Shown: piece by piece, positions 1 through 8,991 of the stretch | Layout: every line of letters starts with the position of its first letter | Numbering within the stretch: the first letter of the stretch is position 1 | Origin: Thecaphora thlaspeos | Lineage: Eukaryota; Basidiomycota; Ustilaginomycetes; Urocystidales; Glomosporiaceae | Assembly: GCA_900291925.1 (NCBI GenBank) | Contig: UWYS01000019.1 | Location: 372,001-436,000, forward strand | DNA length: 64,000 bases | Reading direction: 5' to 3' | Made by a program: the position numbers and the translations under genes | Notes under the pieces: generated by a model | What the model was told of the DNA's origin: nothing | The model's database searches: none | Seen by the model: only the letters and a program-made list of their open reading frames with translations

Positions 1-6
1 ACTTAC

Positions 7-151
7 GATGACCTGCGGGATAAGAAGTGTTGCAGCAAGCAGACACGGGGCACCAAATGTCAGCCAAAGCGCATGACGAAGGCCAAAGAGCGAGATCCGC
101 AGCATCTCCATACGAGCTCACCTTGAGGAGGACCTTCTTACGGCTAGCCAT
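7..151 (-). CDS. YPT7: Rab7-family GTPase Ypt7, 5' end only (partial)
   Basis: Only the first 12 codons are in the window. Exon 1 (151..122) encodes MASRKKVLLK and stops at donor GTGAGC. The intron (121..13) has a CTGAC branch-like site and ends CCCGCAG. A 6-nt exon (12..7, GTCATC = Val-Ile) follows and is itself followed by donor GTAAGT (6..1) at the window edge. MASRKKVLLK-VI is the start of fungal Ypt7/Rab7, which continues ILGDSGVGKT (the P-loop) in known members; that part lies outside the window. Ypt7 acts on vacuole and late-endosome membranes and drives homotypic vacuole fusion and autophagosome-vacuole fusion through HOPS. It is transcribed divergently from ATG16. The identification rests on 12 residues, but these are distinctive and the splice sites fit exactly. 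Confidence 0.8.
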
Positions 152-825
152 GTTGAGATTGACTTTACCGAGCGAGAGGAGCGGGTGCTAAATAGTAAGG
201 GAGCCCCGATGCTGCCTGTGCGCTTGAAAGATGCCTGTGACGGGACCTGCAGTCTGATGCGGCGGGTAGTGCGTTACCTATGCGGATTGCGGAAGGTCGA
301 AGATGTCCAAGAAATGATCGAGAGTCGAGAGGATCTGTGGTGGTGGTGGCAGTGATCCAGACGAGGGAGAGAGGGGGGGGGGGGGGGGGGGCAGGGCCAC
401 AACAACGCCGCGCGACGCTGCCTGCCGATGGGCTGAGTGTCCGCGCCCACTGTGCGCCCCTGGCCTGTGTGCCAGATGTGGCCTGGCGTGCCAGCCCGGC
501 CCCTGCCTGCCACTCGCTGCGTCAGAGCAGTGCGCCGCCTAGGAAAGTGCGTGCGTGCGTCATTCTCCCCGCCTACTAGCTAGCCTCTTTCAAGGAAAAT
601 AGGTCAAATCAAATGTGGAGCTCACGCTCATGCTCACGCTCACGCTCACGCTCACGCACAAGCCCGCCGCCCCTGCCTGTCCCGGCGACTCTGCCCGCAC
701 TCAACTTGACCCGACTGCTGAGGCTCGAGGGCTGGACCCTGGAGGTGCGCTCTCTCTCTCTCCATCTCCTCGCGGCCTCCTCTGCAAGTCCACCGCTGCC
801 TCCACCTCATCGCTCGTACACCGCC
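152..825. promoter_or_regulatory. Divergent promoter region between YPT7 and ATG16
   Basis: This 674-nt stretch separates the two start codons and must hold both promoters and 5' leaders. Visible items are a 19-nt G run, a short (GCTCAC)n-like repeat near 620-660, and CT-rich sequence near 750-800 just upstream of the ATG16 start. No TATA box stands out and no coding region is supported; the open frames here are not conserved-looking. Confidence 0.6.
373..391. repeat. Poly-G run (19 nt)
   Basis: An uninterrupted run of 19 G on the plus strand lies inside the YPT7-ATG16 divergent promoter. It could form G-quadruplex structure. Its exact length is also prone to sequencing error. Confidence 0.9.
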
Positions 826-2029
826 ATGGCCGCCGCTATCGCAGGGCCTCCGACGTCGACTGCGGCCGTCGGAACTGCTCCGGCATGGCACCGCCTCATC
901 TACCTCCGCCTGCAGGAGAGGGACTCTTACGAAAAGCGGCAGGACCCTATCTGCCAGAGCTGTGAGTGACCGGAACAGCCGATCTTTTGGCTACTCCTTC
1001 CCTGTGGCTGTTCCCTTGGGTCTCTGACTTGTCCTGGCTACCGCATCCTCCTCCGCTGGTGCCCGGCTCAGACGCCAATCTGGCGGCCCACGTCCGACTG
1101 CTCAAGCAGCGCAACCGCTCGCTCCTCACCGCATCCAACCTGGCCTGGGCGCAGCGCTCTTCGTCTGCAAAAGGGGGCGACGCATCGGTCTCGACGCCGT
1201 CTTCATCCGCGGCAGCGCAATCGTCGGTGGCGACGGCGGCACTGGGCACTGCTGGGACATCGACGAGCAATCCAGTCCATCTGGCGTACATTGCGTCGCT
1301 TGAATCGCAGTTGGCTTCGCATCGTGACGAGATTGCGACGCTCTACAAGACGCAGGGCCAGAATGCGCAGCGGCTGTTGCTGATGAACGAGAGCCTGAGG
1401 GAGCGCGAGGACGAGAGCCGGAGGCAGGCCGACGAGATTGCCCGCATCACCCAGGAGCACGACAAGCTCCGGCGGTCGGCAGACGATCTCTCCAACGTTG
1501 TCGGCGAAAAGGAAAAGGGTATACAGGTGAGAACGAGTGGCGAAAACGGCCTAGCCAGAGCCTCGCGCGGCGCCGGCACTGGCGTGAGCCCTATCTGTTG
1601 ATGGGGTCAGCATTGGCTCGGGCTAGCTTGCAAGCATCTGCTGACGTCTAGGCTTGCGTTCATATTGCCTCCCCCGCTGGTGGAACGCCGCGGCGACCGG
1701 CGGCGCTACAGATCCTGCAAGACGAGATGGTGGCGTTGTCGCTGGAGCTCTCACAGATTGAGTCGCGCAACGAGGACCTGAAGCGTGACAATGCCAGCCT
1801 GCTGCAGCGGTGGCTGGACAAGATGAACGAAGAGGCCGAAAGGATGAACGAAGGCACGCAGTGGCTCGAGGAGGTGCGCAAGCACAAGCACGACGGCCGC
1901 CAGTCCAAGTCGCCACAGGGCCAAGCAGCCGAGGCGGCCGCGCCAACCAGCGCCGCCAGCATCGCCAGCAGCATCGCCAGCAGCATCGCCAGCAGCAGCG
2001 GCAACGGCGAGCCAAAGCAGCGTGCCTAG
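826..2029 (+). CDS. ATG16: Autophagy protein Atg16
   Basis: Three exons: 826..961, 1072..1526 and 1712..2029, giving 302 aa. The N-terminus has the Atg5-binding helix typical of fungal Atg16 (Trp21 followed by RLQERDSYEKR at about 28-38). Most of residues 117-250 is heptad-like coiled coil, and the stretch after the second intron (ILQDEMVALSLELSQIE then NASLLQRWLDKM) is the most conserved Atg16 block. Atg16 dimerises through this coil and joins Atg12-Atg5 to place the Atg8 lipidation machinery on the phagophore. As in yeast there is no WD40 domain. The C-terminus ends in a tandem repeat of a 15-nt unit giving Ser-Ile-Ala-Ser repeats, an unconserved tail. Start chosen at 826: the first ATG after the CT-rich leader, placed just before the Trp helix. 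Confidence 0.87.
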
Positions 2030-2326
2030 ACCCAACCTGTCCTGCTGCCCTCCAGCTCTGTTGTACGGTAGATACCCGTTCCGTGGCGCAGCCAATATCG
2101 AGCAGACTGTGCCAGAAAAGGGCCCTCGAGCCAAGCCACCGTGAGCGGCCTGCATCCGAGCGTGGAGGCGGTGGTGGCCGTGGTGGCGGTGGCGGCGCGT
2201 CGTTGTTGGAAACCCCCCACTTTGTCGCCGCCGCTTCGTTCGGCTGTCCTGGGCCTGGCTACCTTCCTTCCACGCTCACCATCACCTCCCCACCTCCTCG
2301 TTTCGACCGACCAAATTCCGCCGGCC

Positions 2327-5052
2327 ATGGCGCCCGTAGCCACCGCCGACACCGTTCGGCAGCAGGCCGAGTCGTTGTCGTCGTCGTCGTCGTCGTCAAC
2401 CTCGCCCGTGCCGGTCCACCTCGCCATTGACCCTCCCAAGCCCACCCCGCTCATCCGCTTCGACTACCGCTCCTCGCCCTTCTGGGACTCCGAGTGCCCC
2501 CTGATCATCGACAATGGCTCTTCTGAGCTCCGTGCCGGGTTCTGCCTCTCTGACCCTTCGCTCGCCGCTACCACCATCGCGGCAGGGCCGCCCTACTGCT
2601 ACGACAGCCTCGTCTCAAAGGTGCGCGATCGCAAAAAGAACCTCTCCCTCCTCCTCGCCGGCAACGATGTCTACGCCGATGGCCTGACGCGTGGTGCCAT
2701 CCGCAGCCCCTTCGACACCGACGTGGTGTGCGGCTGGGACGCGATGGAGACCATGCTCGACTACACCTTCAGCAACCTCGGCATCGACACCGAGCGTGTC
2801 CAGCACCCCATCTGCATGACCGAAACACTCTGCAACCCGGCCTACAGCAGAAGCATCATGAACGAGCTTATGTTCGAGGCCTACGACGTGCCCTACGTAA
2901 ACTACGGGCTCGACTGCCTCTTCAGCGCCTACCAGAACGGCATCGAGGACGATGCGCTCGTCGTCTCGAGCGGCCACAACAGCACCGTCGTCGTCCCCAT
3001 GGTCTCCGGGAAGGGTGTCTTGACGAATGCCAAGAGGTGGGTGCACTGCCATTACCGCTGGTCTGTCCTCCAAGATGATGTCGTGTGTGTATGCTGACGA
3101 CTTTTGCTTTGCCCTTCCCTTTGCCCTAATCCCACTGGCGCCGCCAGGCTGAGCTGGGGCGGTGCCCAGGCGACCGACCTGCTGTTCCGCCTGACCCAAC
3201 TCAAGTACCCAGAATTCCCGACCAGGGTGACGCAGTGGCAGGCGCGCAACATGCTCGAGGAGCTCTGCTATGTCTCGACCGACTACCCCGCCGAAATCCG
3301 CGGTATGGAGATGATGCCCGCGGCCTCCTCCTCCGCCGCCGCCGCCATCACCGCCGACAGGTCCCACCCGACGGCAGGCTGGACCGCGATGGAAAAGGCC
3401 GACATCATTGTCCAGTTCCCCTACCTCGACGTGATCCCGGAGCAGAAGTCGCAAGAAGAGCTTGCGGCCCAGGCAGAACGACGCAAGGCGGCGGGACGAC
3501 GTCTGCTCGAGCAGACGCGCAAGATGCGTCTGGAGAAGATGGTGCAGAAGGAAAACGATCTCAAGTACTACGCCCAGCTCAAGGAGTGGAAGGGCAAGGA
3601 GCGCAAGAGCGAGTACATGAAGCGGCTCGAGTCGGACGGCTTCAACACTGAGCAGGAGCTCGACAACGCTATCAAGAAGATAGAGGCGGCGCTGAAGAGG
3701 TCGCGCACCAAGGAGCTGGGCGAGGAGCTCGAGGAGAAGCAAGAAGAGCCGAAGTTCCCGCTCTTCGAGGTGCCCGACGCTGATCTCGATGGAGAGGGCA
3801 TCAAGGAGAAGCGGAGGCAGCGGCTGATGAAGGCCGGCTACGACGCGAGGCTGCGCGCCAAGGCTGAGAAAGCTGAGGAGAAGCGGCTGCGGGACCTCGA
3901 GATCCAGCGCGACGAGGATGAACGCATCAACGACCCCAAGGCGTGGAGCGCGAGGATGAGGAAGGATTATGACGACGCCATCGACCGGATCAAGGAGCGG
4001 AAGCGGCTCAAGGAGATGCTATTGGACCGCAAGTCGCTCGCGGCACAGCAGAGGATGAAAAGCATTACCGCCCTGGCCTCGGATGCACCCGGCGGCGGCG
4101 GAGGGGCAGGTGGCGGTGGTGGAGGAGGGAGTGGAACGAACGTACCCGGCGGCGGAGGGGGAGGGGCGAGGAAACGCAAGAGGGGTGGCGACGAGGACAC
4201 CTTCGGCGCAGACGACAATGACTGGTCGATCTATCGCGAGATCCAAAACGCCGACGACTCGGAGGAGGAAGAAGACTCGTACGCCCAGCTTGCCGCGATC
4301 GAGTCGCGCCTGCTTGCGTCCGACCCTACCTTTACCGCCGAAGAGACGTACGTAGCCCGGCTGGCACGCAAGAACCGCCTCACGCTCACATTCTTCAATG
4401 GCCCCGGTGGAGGTGACGAGGCGGCGATCGGTTCGGACCTCTCGGCGGCAAGCACGACGGGTGTGCGTGGCAAGGAGAGGGATAAGAAGGAAAAAGAAGC
4501 GGCAGACAGGAGCGAGACGGATCGCGAGACGATCAAACGGGCACATCAGCTGCACCTCAACGTCGAGAGAATCAGGGTTCCCGAGGTGCTGTGGCAGCCC
4601 AGCATAGCAGGCGTCGACCAGGCTGGGCTGGACGAGATATGCTCACACGTCCTCAACGACTTCCAAGTCGAGGCGAGGGCCAAGCTGCTCAAGGTGCGTC
4701 TCTTACTTTCCCACGAGCTTTTTCTTCGCCTCGGACTAAGACCTTCCGACTTGCCCCTCCCCCACTCCGGCTACACATCGCTCAGCACGTGTTCTACACG
4801 GGCCGCCACACGCTCTACCCAAACTTTGGCACTCGACTCTCCTCGTCGATCCGCGCAACACAACCCGCCTCGCTACCGATCTACGTGCAAGGCGCCAAGG
4901 ATGCTCGCTTCGATGCGTGGCGCGGCATGGCGCGCTGGTGTTCGACGCAAAGCGACCTCTTCCGATCCACGGCCATCACCAAACGAGACTACGAGGAAAA
5001 GGGCCACGAGTGGTTCAAGGAACATTCCTTCAGTGCGAATTGGCAGGCGTAG
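2327..5052 (+). CDS. ARP5: Actin-related protein 5, INO80 complex subunit
   Basis: Three exons: 2327..3036, 3148..4693 and 4786..5052, giving 840 aa. The N-terminal part shows an actin fold (PLIIDNGSSELRAGF for phosphate loop 1; the block with HPICMTETLCNP and SGHNSTVVVP). A long charged, partly coiled insertion (about 310-600, for example ERRKAAGRRLLEQTRKMRLE) is diagnostic for Arp5. A Gly-rich linker (about 590-625) with a basic RKRKRGG stretch follows. The last exon has the C-terminal actin-fold strand and the KDARFDAWRGMA block. With Ies6, Arp5 couples INO80 ATPase action to nucleosome sliding in the nucleus. It lies 297 nt downstream of ATG16 on the same strand and ends 169 nt from the convergent lyase-kinase gene. 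Length is near that of other fungal Arp5 proteins. Confidence 0.92.
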
Positions 5053-5221
5053 GGAGCAGGCGCAAGTCGCGAAAGGGATGGGGAGAGAGAGGATTGTAGA
5101 GTGTACGAATAGGACAGGATGGGGCAGGCTGGGTAGGACGATGAAAGAGTGCATGGTATTGTTGACGAGGGGAGAGGAAAGGCGAACAGACATCACGACC
5201 TTCCTGCTGACCCTCCTCCAA

Positions 5222-8170
5222 CTAAGCATAGGCCCATGTTCCCGCCGCCTCAGCCCACTGTGCGAGGTCGGCGCTCTGGGCCTCCTCGAATCTGACGCGG
5301 ACGGGTACGTCTGTGTTTCCATTCTCGCTCTTCGCCGCTCCCTCCTGCGCACCGACGTGCAGCATGGCCTGGGGCACCAACACACCCACGCCACCGCCTC
5401 CGACCCTCGTCTCGTAGCATGTAAAGCCATCCCTCTCGAGATCGGCCATGAGACTGCGCAATTCCGCCTCGTCAATCCCGTCAGGCAGCAGCGTGACGGC
5501 ACATCCACCTCCGCCCGCTCCCGTGAGCTTGGTCGAGAGTCGGAGGGGTTCCATCCACGTCTTTGTCCTGATCGCCTCGAGTGACGGATGCGAGACGCGC
5601 AGACCGACGAGCTCTTCGTGGTTGTCCCGAATCAACTTGGCCAGACCGTCAAGAACCGCCTCGCGCGGTGTCGTCGATGAGGTGAGGAGGTGCTGTGCGC
5701 TATCGGCGATCGTCTGGATGGCGGCGAGAGAGGTGGCGACGCGGTTGGGCTCTGCCTCCTTCTGTGCGCCGACGCTCGCCACGAGGCCCTTTGTGTCGCG
5801 ACTGACGCCCGTGTCGATGAGCAGGAAGTGGATCGACGAGAAGCCAGACAGCTTCGACATCCGGTTCGCATTGAGGCTGTTGGAGGGGTGGGCTCGCGTG
5901 AAGGCGATCGCACCACCGTGCACCGAGACGGCGTTGTCGACGCCCGAAGGGTTGCCGTGACACACCTTTTCCGAGATGAAGGCCCACGCGTTGATCAGCG
6001 TAGCCTGGTCGGCGGGAAGCGAGTCGATGCCGGCAGTCGGGGCGACTAGCCTGCCGTACAGGTAGATGAGCGCCGACGAGAGGCAGCTTGAAAGCGCCGC
6101 GCTGGAACCCAGCCCGGCTCCAATCGGCAGCGCCGAACGCAGCACGAAAGCCTGTCCGCGGGCGTCGCGCTGGCCGGCGATGCACATGTATAGATAGAGG
6201 AACGCGACGCTGGCGGCGTGGCTGCCTTCGCTCTCGTTGACGACGTCGCCGACCTGGCTCTCGATGGCCTTCAGCAGGCCAGCGTCGAGGGCGGTGGGCG
6301 AGCTCAGCCTGCCGGCCGGGCCGAGGTGGAGCGAGGCGGGCACCCTGCTCCACGGCAGCGCATCGATGCTCCAGACGTGCTCGACGCCGAGGTCGGGCAG
6401 GTTGAGACTGATCTTGCCGTCCTCGCGCGGCGTGACGCTGGCGTAGCAGCGGAGCGCAACCGCAGCGGCGATCGCCGTCACGCCGTGAACGACGGCGTGC
6501 TCGCCGAACAGGATCACCTTGCCGGGAGCGCTGACGAGCAGCGACGACAGAGACCCAGCTCCCGCTTCGGGAAGAGGACGATGGCCATCACGCATTTCCC
6601 CCTCGCCGCCGCGCGTCTCCATCTTGGCGCTGTCCATGCCGGCTACCAGCGCTGCCACCTTGTCGTCTGCGCCGCCGCTGCCGATGGCCTGGGGCGGGAC
6701 ACGTTCGTAGCCGCTGTCGACAGGCGAGCCAACGCGCGAGCTGTAGTCGCTGTACTCTGCTGCGTCGCTGTCGCCCGCCTCGACAGACGGAGGGGTGAGC
6801 TTCCGTCGGATCGCGCCGGCCTCGCGGAGGGCGTTTTCGAGGTCTTCGAGCAGATCGCGCTGGTCCTCGATACCGACGCAGAGCCGGATTAGGTCTTCGG
6901 GCATTCCGCGCTCGGCGCGCGTCTTGGGATCGATCGAGGCATGCGACATCAGGCAGGGCATGCTGATGAGCGAGTTGACGCAGCCGAAGCTGACGCTGAT
7001 GCCCCATAGTCGCGTGGCGCCAACGATGCGCTCGCTGAGCGCCTTGTCGCCGGTCGAGAAGCTGAGGACCGAGCCGGGACCGGCCGTCTGCTTGTCGTGG
7101 ATCGTCTTGGACGGGTGGGAGGCGAGGCCCGGGTAGTTGACCTTGAAGCCTAGCGAGTCGAGGTAGTGCGCCACGGTGATGGCCGAGGCCTGCTGGCGAT
7201 CCATGCGAACAGCTAGCGTCTTGATGCCTCGCAGCAGTAGGAACGAGTCCATGGGCGTTAGAGCATTGCCGATCGAGTTGATGGTAAAGGCGAGCTGCTT
7301 GCCGAGATCGTCTCGATCGCAGGCGATGACACCTGCCATGAGGTCGTGGTGACCGCTGAGGTACTTTGTGCCGGAGTCGTAGACAATGTCGACGCCGAGC
7401 TCGAGCGGGCGCATGAGATAGGGAGACATCATGGTGTTGTCGACGACAACGACGGCGTCGGGCGCCCACTTCTTTGCGGCGCGAGCGCAGCGCTCGAGGT
7501 CGCAGATCTTGAGGCAGGGGTTGGTGGGCGTCTCGAGGAGGATCATCTTGACTTTGCCGCAAAGACCGAGTTGTGCGTCGCGGGCACGCTTCTCGAGCGC
7601 CTCCTCGACCTTGTCTGCGTCTGTGGTGTCGACGTGGTCGGTGAGGATGTTCTGGTGCGATGCGAGGTAGCCGAGGAGGCGGTTTGTACCGCCGTAAAGG
7701 TCGTCACCGGCGATTATACGTTCGCCAGCCTTTACGATGCGGGTGATGACGTCGAGGCAGGCCATTCCGCTGCTGACGGCGAAGCTGTACTTGCAGTTCT
7801 GGAGCTGGCAGAGGTGGTGCTGAAGCATGGAACGTGTGGGGTTGCCGGAGCGGCTGTAGTCGAACTCTGCGCCGGGAAGGCCCTTGAAGGTGGCCGACAT
7901 ATAGATGGGCGTGGACGAGGAGCCGTACTGGTCCTTGTGGTTGGGATCGTCAACGGTGGCGCACTGCGTTGCGAAACGGTAGCCGTTGGGGCCGCGCCTG
8001 TCCTTGTGGTCGAGGTAGGCGGGCTTGGGGGCATCGCCGAGGATCGAGGGTTCAGGCGAGGTGAGGATGGAGGAGCCGAGCGATGCGACCGAGGAAGCCA
8101 TCTCGGTGACGGACGGGGTGACTGTGGAGGCGCTAGACGACATCTGGCTCTGGGCGTCGAAGCGCGACAT
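5222..8170 (-). CDS. Cystathionine beta-lyase / mevalonate kinase fusion protein
   Basis: One uninterrupted frame of 982 aa, with no stop or convincing intron. Residues about 60-450 are a full PLP-dependent Cys/Met-metabolism enzyme closest in style to fungal cystathionine beta-lyase (STR3/metG): YSRSGNPTR, VVVDNTMMSPYL, and SGTKYLSGHHD with the Schiff-base lysine near residue 269. This enzyme makes homocysteine from cystathionine. Residues about 450-540 are a Ser/Gly/Asp-rich linker. Residues about 544-950 are a full GHMP kinase of mevalonate kinase type (ERG12): SAPGKVILFGEHAVVHG, PIGAGLGSSAALSS near 680, and LTGAGGGGCAVTLL near 880. That enzyme phosphorylates mevalonate for sterols and isoprenoids. 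Both halves keep their catalytic motifs. Start set at 8170 (MSRFDAQSQ), close before the conserved lyase region. The frame stays open to 8581, but that part reads like leader and enters the inverted repeat. An internal Met at residue 512 (ATG at 6637) could start a kinase-only product. Confidence 0.88.
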   Translation of the reverse strand: MSRFDAQSQMSSSASTVTPSVTEMASSVASLGSSILTSPEPSILGDAPKPAYLDHKDRRGPNGYRFATQCATVDDPNHKDQYGSSSTPIYMSATFKGLPGAEFDYSRSGNPTRSMLQHHLCQLQNCKYSFAVSSGMACLDVITRIVKAGERIIAGDDLYGGTNRLLGYLASHQNILTDHVDTTDADKVEEALEKRARDAQLGLCGKVKMILLETPTNPCLKICDLERCARAAKKWAPDAVVVVDNTMMSPYLMRPLELGVDIVYDSGTKYLSGHHDLMAGVIACDRDDLGKQLAFTINSIGNALTPMDSFLLLRGIKTLAVRMDRQQASAITVAHYLDSLGFKVNYPGLASHPSKTIHDKQTAGPGSVLSFSTGDKALSERIVGATRLWGISVSFGCVNSLISMPCLMSHASIDPKTRAERGMPEDLIRLCVGIEDQRDLLEDLENALREAGAIRRKLTPPSVEAGDSDAAEYSDYSSRVGSPVDSGYERVPPQAIGSGGADDKVAALVAGMDSAKMETRGGEGEMRDGHRPLPEAGAGSLSSLLVSAPGKVILFGEHAVVHGVTAIAAAVALRCYASVTPREDGKISLNLPDLGVEHVWSIDALPWSRVPASLHLGPAGRLSSPTALDAGLLKAIESQVGDVVNESEGSHAASVAFLYLYMCIAGQRDARGQAFVLRSALPIGAGLGSSAALSSCLSSALIYLYGRLVAPTAGIDSLPADQATLINAWAFISEKVCHGNPSGVDNAVSVHGGAIAFTRAHPSNSLNANRMSKLSGFSSIHFLLIDTGVSRDTKGLVASVGAQKEAEPNRVATSLAAIQTIADSAQHLLTSSTTPREAVLDGLAKLIRDNHEELVGLRVSHPSLEAIRTKTWMEPLRLSTKLTGAGGGGCAVTLLPDGIDEAELRSLMADLERDGFTCYETRVGGGGVGVLVPQAMLHVGAQEGAAKSENGNTDVPVRVRFEEAQSADLAQWAEAAGTWAYA

Positions 8171-8991
8171 GTCGGTGAGGTGGTCGAGATGGGAGGCGAG
8201 GGCCAGGGGTGGCTGTCTCGCTGTGTAGCGTGGCCGAGGGCGAGTGGGAGGGCGGTGAGCTGTATGGCCAAGGGAGGAGGGCAGCAAGGGGTATGGCGCT
8301 ATGTATGTGCGTGTGTTTGAGTGGTGCCCGCGCTGAGGGTGGCGAGGTGTGGTGGTGTGGTGGCGGGGAGGAAGATGGAAGATGGTAGGCGGCCTGTTGG
8401 AGATTTGCGAAGGACCCAGCGCCGAGTCACCGAGGCTGAGTGGCTGGAGCAGCGCGGGGCCTCGGCCCGCCCCGACTCCTTTTCTGCTGCTGCATGGCGT
8501 GATAACGCGTTTCCCTAGCAATCCGGCGTCGCTAGCAATCCGGCCGAAAAAAAGCAGACTGTCTACCACCCTCACCGCCATTGTCGTCGATGGTGGAAGT
8601 GAGGGTGGTAGACAGTCTGCTTTTTTTTCGGCCGGATTGCTAGGGAAACGCGTTAGCTGCTGCAGCCCGCCTCCCGCCGCTCACCGCCTGTGCGCCGCAC
8701 CTTCGGCACCGGCACCCCTCACTTTCCCCGTCCCTCGACTTCGGCACTCGGGAATAGCGACGGGAAAAAGTCACGCCGCCCGCAGCACAGGCGAGCTCAG
8801 CTCCACACAGCGACAACCGCCGCCTCCGCCAGCTTCTCAGCCTCTTTCTTTTCTTCGCCTTCCACTCTCTCACACAGGTAATCTACCAATCTATCCGCCC
8901 TCCAACACCGCCCCAGCCATCAGCCATCGCCTCCACCGTCAACTCCTGCCGTCCTTCAGCTCTACCACCCTCTCGACCCTCTACCTTCACA
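8171..8991. promoter_or_regulatory. Divergent promoter between the lyase-kinase gene and NXT1
   Basis: This 821-nt region separates two divergent starts. It contains the large inverted repeat at 8503-8655 and a C/T-rich leader before the NXT1 ATG at 8992. A CACACAG|GTAATC site near 8876 could be a leader donor. No other coding region is supported. Confidence 0.6.
8503..8655. repeat. Large near-perfect inverted repeat (57-bp arms, 23-nt spacer)
   Basis: The right arm (8599-8655) is the reverse complement of the left arm (8503-8575), except that the left arm carries an extra 17-nt tandem copy of GCTAGCAATCCGGC plus GTC and has 7 A opposite 8 T. Both arms start or end in TAACGCGTTTCCCTAGC and meet at the spacer with GACTGTCTACCACCCTCAC. 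The spacer (8576-8598) is itself partly self-complementary. GCTGCTGCA occurs at 8486-8494 and again immediately after the right arm at 8656-8664, which may be a target duplication or chance. It could be a foldback or MITE-like insertion, a local inverted duplication, or an assembly artefact. Confidence 0.9.

Noticed and set aside
8171..8581. In-frame N-terminal extension of the lyase-kinase gene by 137 codons
   Set aside because: The stretch is His/Pro/Arg/Thr-rich, unlike lyase N-termini, and its first codons translate an arm of the inverted repeat. The Met at 8170 is close before conserved sequence.
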